From CAYLZO01 sp964387775 (GTDB lineage Bacteria > Chloroflexota > Anaerolineae > JAAYZQ01), in the NCBI GenBank assembly GCA_964387775.1, contig CAYLZO010000112.1, positions 1 through 16,415 of the forward strand: DNA of 16,415 nt, read 5' to 3'. Position numbers and translations under genes: made by a program. Positions within the stretch are counted from its first letter, which is position 1; every line of letters begins with the position of its first letter. Of this stretch, positions 7,401-12,802 are shown piece after piece. Under the pieces are notes generated by a model. The model saw only the letters and a list, made by a program, of their open reading frames with translations, was not told where the DNA came from and did no database searches.

Positions 7401-7670
7401 GTCCCGCTCGAAGGCGCAGACCAGGTGGGCCAGGAAAAGCAGGGGGTCGCGGTCGGGCTCGGTGATGGTGTACCAGTAGAATTCGTCCACGTGGTCGGCC
7501 AGGGCGGCCAGGGCCGTGCTCTTGCCATAGCCGGTACCGGCCTGGACCAGGGTCAGGGGATAGTCGAGGGCCTCGGCCAGGCGCGCCTCCAGGCGCGGGC
7601 GGCGCAGCATCCCCCGGCGCTGCCGGGGCGGGATGAGTTGGCTGCGGATGACCAGGTCTCGTAGGGCCAT
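4413..7670 (-). CDS. MalT-like STAND ATPase with TPR repeats and C-terminal SARP/BTAD transcriptional regulator domain
   Basis: A 1085-residue cytoplasmic regulator. The N-terminal signalling ATPase has Walker A AGTGYGKS at 44-51 and Walker B VLVLDD at 138-143, with a MalT-like TRWLAKGQLLTL segment at 184-195. Residues from about 350 to 800 are helical TPR-like repeats. Residues about 846-945 (RTLGRFSVWHGGEPV...) form an OmpR-like winged helix, followed by a bacterial transcriptional activator domain (about 950-1080, ending LEEELGVEPSPATQALFDKL). MalT itself ends in a LuxR-type HTH; here it is replaced by the SARP-type module. The annotated start is ATG 7670; an in-frame TTG at 7691 would overlap the promoter -10. 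Residues about 640-653 come from a repeat insertion. The inducing ligand is unknown; the pha operon next door is an inferred target. Confidence 0.9.
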   Translation of the reverse strand: MALRDLVIRSQLIPPRQRRGMLRRPRLEARLAEALDYPLTLVQAGTGYGKSTALAALADHVDEFYWYTITEPDRDPLLFLAHLVCAFERDDSDCEVPPSRRWCDPVFSALEDAGGRVTPALLTPLLNTLTRALDAEAVLVLDDYHLVADVLGIAALVERLVDYAPPRLHVVLSTRYRPPLPSLTRWLAKGQLLTLTRDDLAFTGAEIEALFGDEYGHPLSPEQARALAAETEGWIIALQMVWQGLQSGAVSGLDAILGRLPATLDTLFDYLAQEVLARQPPNVQRFLLATAVLRQMDGPACDHLLGVEGSVEGLRELHESGLFVVSLGDDVYRYHRLFHDFLRAQLAQTPALRRGLHCQAAAFFRRTGHPEETVYHLLEAGEHPEAAALVAEIGPGLVAQGRFDSLCAWIDRLPADVRAQHPALGLLLGDVLRLRARFDEALAHYRAAEGRYADRGDRLGRSRALRGQAQVYLDTVRPLKADSLLEEALRLLEPEEFRHETAALLDKLAENKLNLGHPDQAQALHHEARLLRAETDPGDVYLEARAMVRTGRLAEARRLLERRAEEERQAAESRPQRFHRETLLLLSLVHSLRGAAGAAERTAQEGIAVGRRLNSAFVEAVGDIRLGHALQLRETRPWDEIGEQGIGESGSRGEAEAHYRRAIEQIRAFKVMRTQVEPLWGLCRACGYGGDLAAAERYAGQALEIAERAGDEWIRHLVQVTLGAGYALAGRAEDAASWLSDAAAGFSQVGDPLGCSTALLWLALAAWGQDDPDAAAGHLADLLPLARRQGYGWLLTRCTFLGLPGGQAAVPLLLEARRRDIEADFVGRLLAGLGLGEIDYHPGYGLAVRTLGRFSVWHGGEPVAAGDWQREKARQVFQLLLTYRGQWFYREQIVDQLWPELSPDAAERDFKVALNALNKALEPDRPRGAQPFFVVRRGSVYGLNPAAHVVVDVDDFQRLAASDEADSLRGALALYADDYLPESLYEDWSAAERQRLRHLYLTTAERLARHLLQAEAWAEAIEVCQAILARDNCWEAAYRLLMQVYAAQGNLTQLHSTYQRCAATLEEELGVEPSPATQALFDKLS
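5714..5751. repeat. CCCTGCTCCCCGATT repeat inside regulator gene
   Basis: The 15-mer CCCTGCTCCCCGATT occurs at 5714-5728 and 5737-5751, separated by the partial unit CTCCGATT. It is read in frame as IGEQGIGESGSRG (about residues 641-653) in a linker between TPR helices, where insertion is probably tolerated. Confidence 0.8.
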
Positions 7671-7679
7671 AGCGCCTGC

Positions 7680-7708
7680 ATTATAGCGCAAAATCGATGG
7701 GCTGACAA
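7680..7708 (-). promoter_or_regulatory. Sigma-70-type promoter of the BTAD regulator, probably giving a leaderless mRNA
   Basis: TTGTCA (7708-7703) and TATAAT (7685-7680) are separated by exactly 17 bp. The ATG at 7670 begins 10 nt after the -10, so the transcript should start at or within about 3 nt of the start codon, leaving no room for a ribosome binding site. Confidence 0.8.
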
Positions 7709-7725
7709 CCGGCCCCGCCGCCTTT

Positions 7726-7761
7726 AAAAAAGCCCGGCCCCCTTGCTTCGAGGGCCGGGCT
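7726..7761 (-). terminator. Rho-independent terminator of the DUF4397 gene
   Basis: A perfect 10-bp GC-rich stem (AGCCCGGCCC at 7731-7740 with GGGCCGGGCT at 7752-7761, 11-nt loop) is followed in the minus direction by a run of T (7731-7726). It lies 23 nt after the stop codon of the DUF4397 gene and upstream of the BTAD promoter, so it insulates the two units. Confidence 0.9.
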
Positions 7762-7784
7762 TTGTCAGGGATTCGGGCGCGGAT

Positions 7785-8561
7785 CTATTTGGCGACGAGC
7801 CGGACCGCACGCGAGCGCAGGGCGAGGCCACCGGCCACCAGGACCAAACCGAGGCCCAGGATGGCCGCCAGGTAAAAGCCCATCAGGCGCTCACCGCCGG
7901 TCGTCGGCAGGACGGTCGGGCTGCTGGCGTCCAGGCTGGGCACGGCCGTCAGGGCCGGCTGGCCCTCGACCAGGCCCATGGCAAAGATGGTGTAGACGTT
8001 GCCGTCGGCCAGGGCCACGCCCGGAACGCTCAGGGCCACGGTGTCGGTCCCGGCGACGCGGGCTTTGAGGTCATAGGTGCCGGCGTCCACCGGCAGGTAG
8101 TCACCCACGCCCTTGAAGGGGACGTTCGAGAAGAGCACCGGCCCGCCGGTCATGGCGATGTCAACGGCCGGGGCATCGGGCGAGGCATGGACGAAGCGGA
8201 CGTGGGCCTTGCCGGCTGCCGGGGCGCTGTTGTTGTCCACCAGCACCAGGGGCTCGATGTTGGCCAACATCCCCACGGCGACGACCGTATAGTCGGTGCC
8301 GGCCGTCAGATCGAGGTCGGCGTCGATGACGACGGGTTCGGTGGCGCCGGTGGGCGTGACCTGGACGTTGTAGGCGCCCGCATCCAGGCCCGCATAGTCG
8401 GTGATGTCCTGGAAGGGCGCGTTGCTAAAGGCTACGGAGCCATCGACCCACACGTCGACGGCCGGGGCATCGGGCAAGGCGTGCACCACACGCACGCGGG
8501 CTTGACTCACCAACGACTCTGGAATGGTTGATAGCAGCCCCCCCCTTTCTTGCTCACTCAA
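7785..8561 (-). CDS. Two-domain DUF4397 protein with LPTTG-type C-terminal wall/membrane anchor
   Basis: A 258-residue protein with two tandem DUF4397 domains (about residues 22-105 and 120-200), each opening with the motif V[HF]VVHA.PDAPAVD-like (RVRVVHALPDAPAVDVWVDG and HVRFVHASPDAPAVDIAM). The C-terminus is a sorting-type signal: LPTTG at 218-222, a hydrophobic helix at about 227-247 and basic residues after it. DUF4397 proteins are usually exported surface proteins of unknown role. Oddly, no signal peptide is visible: the only usable upstream start is TTG 8561, giving a polar N-terminus, and no longer hydrophobic reading frame exists upstream. A G8 tract (8538-8545) lies within the first codons. 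GTG 8513 is an alternative start. A terminator follows. Confidence 0.85.
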   Translation of the reverse strand: MSEQERGGLLSTIPESLVSQARVRVVHALPDAPAVDVWVDGSVAFSNAPFQDITDYAGLDAGAYNVQVTPTGATEPVVIDADLDLTAGTDYTVVAVGMLANIEPLVLVDNNSAPAAGKAHVRFVHASPDAPAVDIAMTGGPVLFSNVPFKGVGDYLPVDAGTYDLKARVAGTDTVALSVPGVALADGNVYTIFAMGLVEGQPALTAVPSLDASSPTVLPTTGGERLMGFYLAAILGLGLVLVAGGLALRSRAVRLVAK

Positions 8562-8608
8562 ACTCTGAGTGGAACGTTGTGATGGGACGCCGTTTGTGAT
8601 ACACTCAT
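8558..8608 (-). CDS. Possible 16-codon leader ORF overlapping the DUF4397 start
   Basis: ATG 8608 to TGA 8558 encodes MSVSQTASHHNVPLRV. It has a GGAGG 10 nt upstream, and its TGA stop overlaps the TTG start of the DUF4397 gene in a TTGA arrangement typical of translational coupling. The peptide resembles nothing known to me; it may exist only to load ribosomes onto the weak TTG start, or the frame may be chance. Confidence 0.4.
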   Translation of the reverse strand: MSVSQTASHHNVPLRV

Positions 8609-8610
8609 GG

Positions 8611-8668
8611 TGGACACACCTCCGGTTGCTTTGGTTATAGCAAACCTATTGTGCCGGAGATGTGTCCA
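8611..8668. promoter_or_regulatory. 15-bp inverted repeat upstream of the DUF4397 gene
   Basis: TGGACACACCTCCGG (8611-8625) and CCGGAGATGTGTCCA (8654-8668) are complementary except for one position, with a 28-bp spacer that itself holds TTGCT/AGCAA (8626-8630 and 8639-8643). In minus-strand RNA the hairpin would cover the GGAGG ahead of the leader ORF. It could equally be a DNA operator or an old element end. Confidence 0.6.
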
Positions 8669-8890
8669 TTCTCCAAGTTTTCAGTTGGCGCAGGTCACTG
8701 CCCGCGCTTGGCTAGGTTTTTTATGCAGAACTCTCCTGCTTTGAAAAATCCGCGCATTTCTGTCGATCCGCGGCTGTTCCTCCCGGCAACTATAAAAGTG
8801 TCCGGTAGCAAACCGGCGTGGCGTCATCATAGTATGGGAAAGCCATCGCCGCAAGCACGATTCGGTCCAAGCAGGGAGTTTTCGCCCGGC
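8669..8890. other. Gene-free stretch between the B12-type radical SAM gene and the DUF4397 leader
   Basis: No convincing ORF, RNA gene or repeat was seen. A short hairpin (CCGGT 8802-8806 with ACCGG 8812-8816), followed on the minus strand by ACACTTTTAT, could be a weak terminator of the radical SAM gene. The promoter of the DUF4397 gene should lie here, but no clear -35/-10 pair was found. Confidence 0.5.
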
Positions 8891-10333
8891 TCAGTCGAAG
8901 CGCATAAAGCGCCGCACCGTCGCCACGAATTCGCGGGTCGAGGGGCGGTAGGGGTGGATGCGGTTCTTGATGGCCCAGCCCTTCCACAGCTTGTAGGCCA
9001 GGCGAAAGAGGGGGTTGGGCGGCAGCTTGATGAGGCGCCGCACCAGGCCGGCCAGCCAGGGCCACTCGACGGCCAGGGCAAAGAGCTTGTTGAGGTTCTC
9101 GATCTGGCGCTTTTCCGCCGCCGACGAGAAGCGCAGCACCGACCGCTCCCAGGCCGAGGTATCGATCTCGTCGAGGGAACCCTCCACGAATCCGTTCTCG
9201 CGGGCGTACTCGCCCAGCTCGGTGCGGGGGTAGGGCTGGTAGAGAAAGGCGTTGGCGTAGGCCGGCCGGCAGGCGTGGTTCAGGGCCAGCGTCTCGAAAT
9301 CGAGGGCCAGGCTGCCGCCGGGCAGGCCCAGCATGTTGGTCGTCAGCAGCTCGATGCCCGCCGCGCGGATCAGGCGCGCCGCCTCGACGATCTGCGCGTC
9401 CGATAGGTTGCGCTTCAAGACCTGGTTGCGCAGCTCGGGGTTGCCCGTCTCCAGCCCCATGCCCACGCTGGCGCAGCCGGCTTGTTTCAAGAGCTCTATC
9501 TTGGCCGGGGTGACCAGGTTGGCCCGCACGTTGCAAAAGAAGGGCAGGCCCACCTCCCGGGGGAAGCGCTCGGCCAGCTCCCGCAGCCAGTCCTCAAAGA
9601 CGATAAAGAGGTCGTCGAGAAAGACGACGAACTGCATGGGGTAGCGGTCCTGCACCCAGCACACTTCTTCGATGACTTTACCGACGCTCATCTGCCGCAG
9701 GCGCTTGCCCTTGCCGCGATAGACCTCGGCCAGGGCGTGGTTGAAGCAGTAGGTGCAGTCGTAGGGGCAGCCCCGGCTGGTGATGAAATGCTTGATGCCG
9801 CTCTGCCGGATGAAGGCGTCTTTGTCAAAGAGCAACTCGCGGTCGGGGAAAGGCAGCACGTCCAGGTCGTCCTCCGCCGGGCGGACCGGGTTGTGCTCGA
9901 TGTTTGCAGTGAACCCCGTCGAGCCGTCCCGCTTGAACCACCAATTCTCGATGCCCGTGAGGGGCCGCCCCGCCTCCACCGCCTCGACCAGGTCGAGGAT
10001 GGCACCCTCGGCCTCGCCGATGCAGACCGCGTCGACGCCGGGCTCCTCGATAAACTCGGGAAAGTAAGTGGGGTGCGGCCCGCCAAAGATCGAGACCACG
10101 TCAGGCAGAGCCGCCTTGACCTGCAAGTTGAGGTCGCGGTAGTAGGTCTGGGCGCCGGTATAGACGCTGTAGCCCACTACGCCCGGCTGCCAGGCTTGGG
10201 CCACGGCTACCGGGTCCTCGTCGGCGGCGATGGCCAGGCGCACCTCGTGCCCGGCTCGTTTCAAGACACTGGCCAGGTAAAGCAGGCCCAGCGGCTCGTA
10301 GTCGATCTGTTTCTCAACAAAAAGTACACGCAT
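8891..10333 (-). CDS. Radical SAM protein with N-terminal B12-binding-like domain
   Basis: A 480-residue protein of the class with an N-terminal cobalamin-binding fold (about 1-140; FGGPHPTYFPEF at 83-94 and CIGEAEG at 104-110 are characteristic) and a radical SAM barrel. The [4Fe-4S] cysteines are Cys189, Cys193 and Cys196 in RGCPYDCTYCFNHA. The barrel continues with SVGMGLETGN and LPGGSLALDF. The usual DxHxxG cobalamin-ligand motif is not evident, so B12 may bind without a lower His ligand or not at all. Such proteins often methylate lipids, natural products or tetrapyrroles; the substrate is unknown. Start: GTG 10345 lies within a repeat; ATG 10333 fits the family N-terminus but has no Shine-Dalgarno, because the repeat abuts it. 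Confidence 0.88.
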   Translation of the reverse strand: MRVLFVEKQIDYEPLGLLYLASVLKRAGHEVRLAIAADEDPVAVAQAWQPGVVGYSVYTGAQTYYRDLNLQVKAALPDVVSIFGGPHPTYFPEFIEEPGVDAVCIGEAEGAILDLVEAVEAGRPLTGIENWWFKRDGSTGFTANIEHNPVRPAEDDLDVLPFPDRELLFDKDAFIRQSGIKHFITSRGCPYDCTYCFNHALAEVYRGKGKRLRQMSVGKVIEEVCWVQDRYPMQFVVFLDDLFIVFEDWLRELAERFPREVGLPFFCNVRANLVTPAKIELLKQAGCASVGMGLETGNPELRNQVLKRNLSDAQIVEAARLIRAAGIELLTTNMLGLPGGSLALDFETLALNHACRPAYANAFLYQPYPRTELGEYARENGFVEGSLDEIDTSAWERSVLRFSSAAEKRQIENLNKLFALAVEWPWLAGLVRRLIKLPPNPLFRLAYKLWKGWAIKNRIHPYRPSTREFVATVRRFMRFD

Positions 10334-10440
10334 GGGGCAATTCACAATTCACAATTCACAAGGCTCAAGGCACAAGGAGCGGCGGGCAGCCACAGACTTT
10401 GTCTTGAGCCTTGTGCCTTCTGCCTTTTCACATTCCGACG
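10334..10440. repeat. ~100-bp dispersed repeat, copy 1
   Basis: It begins against the radical SAM start codon and ends TTTTCACATTCCGACG. It contains three TTCACAA heptamers (10341-10361), inverted arms CACAAGGCTCAAGGCACAAG and TTGAGCCTTGTG, and the core GGCGGGCAGCCAC. Copy 2 (10981-11076) is in the same orientation and shares the edges and core but has only one TTCACAA. Confidence 0.92.
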
Positions 10441-10468
10441 ACGGTCTGATGGGGCTGGATCCGTGGCC

Positions 10469-10699
10469 TTACGCCGGCATTCCAATCACCTGCACCCGGA
10501 GTCGTTCCTTGACGACGGGTTGCCCCGATTCCAACAGTTGATCTATGGCATCCAGGGTGGTGGCGTGATAGTAACGCTCGCCACATTCCCGACAAACCTC
10601 GGCTTCTACGTCATCCACGATGTAGAGTTGGCGCTGGAACCAGTGCATCTTGCGCACCTTTTTGTGGATAGTCTCGTTCCCACAGAATTCGCAAATCAT
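10469..10699 (-). CDS. YgiT-type (MqsA-like) zinc-finger protein, probable antitoxin
   Basis: A 76-residue protein with two CxxC pairs, Cys3/Cys6 (MICEFCGNE) and Cys36/Cys39 (EVCRECGERY), the zinc-binding fold of YgiT/MqsA N-terminal domains. There is no C-terminal HTH domain as in full MqsA (about 131 residues), so it is the short form common beside DUF4258 genes. It overlaps the end of the DUF4258 gene (TGATG). Two adjacent ATGs exist; 10699 has GGAGG at 7 nt spacing and is preferred over 10702. Its likely role is to bind and neutralise the DUF4258 partner and perhaps regulate the pair. This follows from family and arrangement, not from a visible DNA-binding domain. Confidence 0.85.
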   Translation of the reverse strand: MICEFCGNETIHKKVRKMHWFQRQLYIVDDVEAEVCRECGERYYHATTLDAIDQLLESGQPVVKERLRVQVIGMPA

Positions 10700-10980
10700 C
10701 ATTCCACCTCCAAGACATAGACGGTAATGACGACCAGATCTCGGACCTCGTGGAACCGACAGATCACGTGGAGCAGACGGCCATCCTCGGCCGGCCCCTC
10801 AATGCGGTACCGCGTTCCCCGAACGTCTCTGGTCATTCTCTTTTCGATTCGCCCTTGCAGAATGCATCGTTCAACATCTGAACGCTCCAACTCGTCGGCC
10901 CACATTTCTTCTTCAGCATGGGCAGACAGGTAGTAGCGCCTGTCAATCACCAGTTGCCGGATTCTCTGCAGGACACCCAT
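10699..10980 (-). CDS. DUF4258 protein, probable toxin of a type II toxin-antitoxin pair
   Basis: A 93-residue DUF4258 protein. Visible family features are the N-terminal YYLSAHAEEEM helix, DVERCILQGRIEKRMTRD, the RGTRYRIEGPA strand pair and a C-terminal VVITVY strand, suggesting a small RelE/BrnT-like fold that could act as an RNase. It is followed immediately by a YgiT zinc-finger gene, with the toxin first as in mqsRA. The open frame extends to TTG 11001 within the repeat, but ATG 10980 fits the family start. No Shine-Dalgarno is visible because the repeat (ending GAATTGCCCC on the minus strand) abuts the ATG. Toxin activity is inferred from the pairing. Confidence 0.82.
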   Translation of the reverse strand: MGVLQRIRQLVIDRRYYLSAHAEEEMWADELERSDVERCILQGRIEKRMTRDVRGTRYRIEGPAEDGRLLHVICRFHEVRDLVVITVYVLEVE

Positions 10981-11076
10981 GGGGCAATTCACAAGGCTCA
11001 AGGCTTAAGGAGTGGCGGGCAGCCACGAAAATTGTGCCTTGAGCCTTGTGCATTCCGCCTTTTCACATTCCGACGC
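10981..11076. repeat. ~100-bp dispersed repeat, copy 2
   Basis: Same orientation as copy 1: GGGGCAATTCACAAGGCTCA at the left edge, the GGGCAGCCAC core, then TTGAGCCTTGTG, and TTTTCACATTCCGACG at the right edge. The right edge includes the TGA stop and last codons of the amrS-like gene (11063-11076). Together the two copies bracket the DUF4258/YgiT pair. Confidence 0.92.
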
Positions 11077-12106
11077 CGTCGATGGGGGTGTCGCAGTGGG
11101 CGCATTTGCCATCGCGCGTGTTGCGCTGCGTCACCCGAAACCCCCGGCGGCCGATGGCGACCTGGCCGCAGCCGGGGCAAAGCGTGTCCTCCAGGTGGGC
11201 GCCGGGCAGATTGCCGACGTAAACGTAGCGCAGGCCGGCCTCGCGGCCCAGCTCGTAGGCGCGGCGCAGCGTGGTCGCCGGGGTCCAGTCGCGGTCGCGC
11301 ATCTCGTAATCGGGATGGAAACGGCTGACGTGCCACGGCGTCTCGACGCCCAGCTCGCCGGCGATGAATTGGGCGATGTCGCCCAGCTCCCCCTCCGAGT
11401 CGTTCAGGTCGGGCACGACCAGGGTCGTGACCTCCACCCACACGTCCAGCTCTTTCATGGTCTTGAGCGAATCGAGCACCGGCTGGAGGCGGGCGCCACA
11501 GACCTTTTTGTAGGTCTCATCGCGAAAGGCCTTGAGGTCCACGTTGGCCGCGTCGAGCCAGGGCTCGTGGCCGTCGCCCACGCCCTGGAACAGGTCCAGC
11601 ATCTCGCGCGTCATGTAGCCGTTGGTCACGTACACGCTGGCGATGCCCTCGGCGTGGGCCAGCCGGGCGATGTCGTAGCTGTACTCGAAAAAGATCGTCG
11701 GCTCGGTGTAGGTGTAGGCGATGGACCGCGGGCCGTAGCGGGCCGCCGCCCGGACCACCTCCTCGGGGGAGGCGCGGCGGCCCCGGAGCTCGCCCCGGTC
11801 GCGCGGCATCTGCGAGATGTCGGCGTTCTGGCAAAAGCGGCAGCGAAAGTTGCAGCCGGCGGTGGCGATGGAAAAGGCCGTGCTGCCGGGATGAAAGTGA
11901 AAGAGCGGCTTCTTTTCGATGGGGTCCACCGCCTGCGACAGTGGCAGGCCGTAGACCAGCGTGTAGAGGGTCCCGTCGCGATTCTCGCGGACCAGGCAGA
12001 CGCCCTTGCGCCCCGGCGCGATGGTGCAGCGGTGGGCGCACAGGTGGCAGCGCACCCGGCCCTCGTCCAGCTTTTCGTAGAGCAGCGCCTCTTTCATGGC
12101 TTGCAT
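11063..12106 (-). CDS. amrS: AmmeMemoRadiSam-type radical SAM enzyme (PflA-like)
   Basis: A 347-residue radical SAM protein of the AmrS family. The SAM cluster motif is AGCNFRCRFCQNADISQ with Cys85, Cys89 and Cys92. The N-terminus carries a Cys-rich CHLCAHRCTIAPGRKGVC (Cys20, 23, 27, 37), and the C-terminus has CPGCG and CAHC pairs, both usual for the family. YTYTEPTIFFEY and VYVTNGYMT are further signatures. The family is named for frequent neighbours AMMECR1 and Memo, neither of which is in this window, and its reaction is unknown. It starts 4 nt after the stop of the preceding small gene, with no strong Shine-Dalgarno, suggesting coupling. ATG 12097 is an alternative start. Its last codons lie within repeat copy 2. 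Confidence 0.92.
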   Translation of the reverse strand: MQAMKEALLYEKLDEGRVRCHLCAHRCTIAPGRKGVCLVRENRDGTLYTLVYGLPLSQAVDPIEKKPLFHFHPGSTAFSIATAGCNFRCRFCQNADISQMPRDRGELRGRRASPEEVVRAAARYGPRSIAYTYTEPTIFFEYSYDIARLAHAEGIASVYVTNGYMTREMLDLFQGVGDGHEPWLDAANVDLKAFRDETYKKVCGARLQPVLDSLKTMKELDVWVEVTTLVVPDLNDSEGELGDIAQFIAGELGVETPWHVSRFHPDYEMRDRDWTPATTLRRAYELGREAGLRYVYVGNLPGAHLEDTLCPGCGQVAIGRRGFRVTQRNTRDGKCAHCDTPIDGVGM

Positions 12107-12110
12107 TTTG

Positions 12111-12467
12111 TCAGACCAGCTCGTTTTCCAGAAGGATCTCCTCTACTCGCGCCATAAATCGCAACAGCGTGTACATCGAGACATCCTCCTTCAATGGCTC
12201 GTGGCGCGTGACGTCGTCATACGGATGCAAGTGCCACTCATCGTCTCGTCGATCCCAGCCGTATACCCGTTCTCGACTACTCACCAAAGCTAGACTCAAG
12301 CGCCCACTTCGTTCACTCAGGAATCCCTGAACAAACAGTCCAGATCGAATGGGGAAATGAACCGTGATCGTCGTATCCGTCCGCTCGGCCACCACGAACT
12401 CTTCCAAGAACCAATACTGCCCCAGCGCATCCTGAGCTTGGATGAGCAAGCCGTCAATCTGTTCCAT
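12111..12467 (-). CDS. Conserved-looking hypothetical protein, possible toxin of a small gene pair
   Basis: A 118-residue soluble protein I cannot assign with confidence. It has an N-terminal helix, a mixed strand region (TDTTITVHFPIRSGLFVQGF), a strand pair ending in VYGWDRRDDEWHLHPY at about residues 68-83, a HEPL motif and a C-terminal acidic helix. The His/Trp/Asp-rich centre could be an active site. It overlaps the preceding small gene by 14 nt, and such overlapping pairs are often toxin-antitoxin modules; a distant relation to TumE-like toxins is possible but unproven. ATG 12467 is preceded by a weak GGAAG. The amrS-like gene follows after 4 nt. Confidence 0.65.
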   Translation of the reverse strand: MEQIDGLLIQAQDALGQYWFLEEFVVAERTDTTITVHFPIRSGLFVQGFLSERSGRLSLALVSSRERVYGWDRRDDEWHLHPYDDVTRHEPLKEDVSMYTLLRFMARVEEILLENELV

Positions 12468-12783
12468 GCTCTGCTTCCAGCAAAGCGCGAAGCTTCCGCT
12501 TCATGGTCCGCTGGCCATCGACGGCCGTCTCCCAGGCCATGGCATCAGACTCAACTTCCCAGGAAAAGCCCTGCTGTCTCTCGATGTCCTGTTTCTCAAA
12601 TATCTCAAAGGTCATGCCGTACTTTTCCTGGAACTTTCGGTCTATGAAGCCATAACGACTCAGTTCGCGACGGTATTCGGCCTCGATCAAGCGCTGGATC
12701 TTGGTGTCCAAGTCTTGATCCTGGTCTGGCATACTCTCCAAGTGTCTAACTGTGGTATCAGAAATGGCAACGCTTGTACTCAT
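12454..12783 (-). CDS. Small hypothetical protein, possible antitoxin of the pair
   Basis: A 109-residue acidic protein. The first 35 or so residues (MSTSVAISDTTVRHLESM...) could form a short strand and helices resembling ribbon-helix-helix antitoxins. The centre has RRELSRYGFIDRKFQEKYGM and the C-terminal half has SWEVESDAMAWETA, a pattern I associate with small antitoxin-like proteins of Chloroflexota and Cyanobacteria. ATG 12783 has AGGAGG with 4 nt spacing; ATG 12813 would overlap cooC and lacks a comparable site. It lies 19 nt after cooC and overlaps the next gene by 14 nt, so it is probably co-transcribed. The function is inferred only from arrangement. Confidence 0.65.
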   Translation of the reverse strand: MSTSVAISDTTVRHLESMPDQDQDLDTKIQRLIEAEYRRELSRYGFIDRKFQEKYGMTFEIFEKQDIERQQGFSWEVESDAMAWETAVDGQRTMKRKLRALLEAEHGTD

Positions 12784-12802
12784 GGCGCCTCCTGATTGCC
12801 TC

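Noticed and set aside
7671..7691. TTG start at 7691 for the BTAD regulator
   Set aside because: The added codons coincide with TATAAT of a near-consensus promoter, so this region should not be transcribed.
8611..8668. Inverted repeat as the ends of a small transposable element
   Set aside because: The enclosed 28 bp codes for nothing and no flanking target duplication was seen; an RNA hairpin or operator is simpler.
10334..10345. GTG start at 10345 for the B12-type radical SAM gene
   Set aside because: It lies within the dispersed repeat and adds four residues not expected in the family; ATG 10333 begins the typical MRVLFVE.
9482..10720. 412-codon plus-strand ORF over the radical SAM gene and the YgiT gene
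   Set aside because: It spans two real minus-strand genes and a repeat, with no family features.
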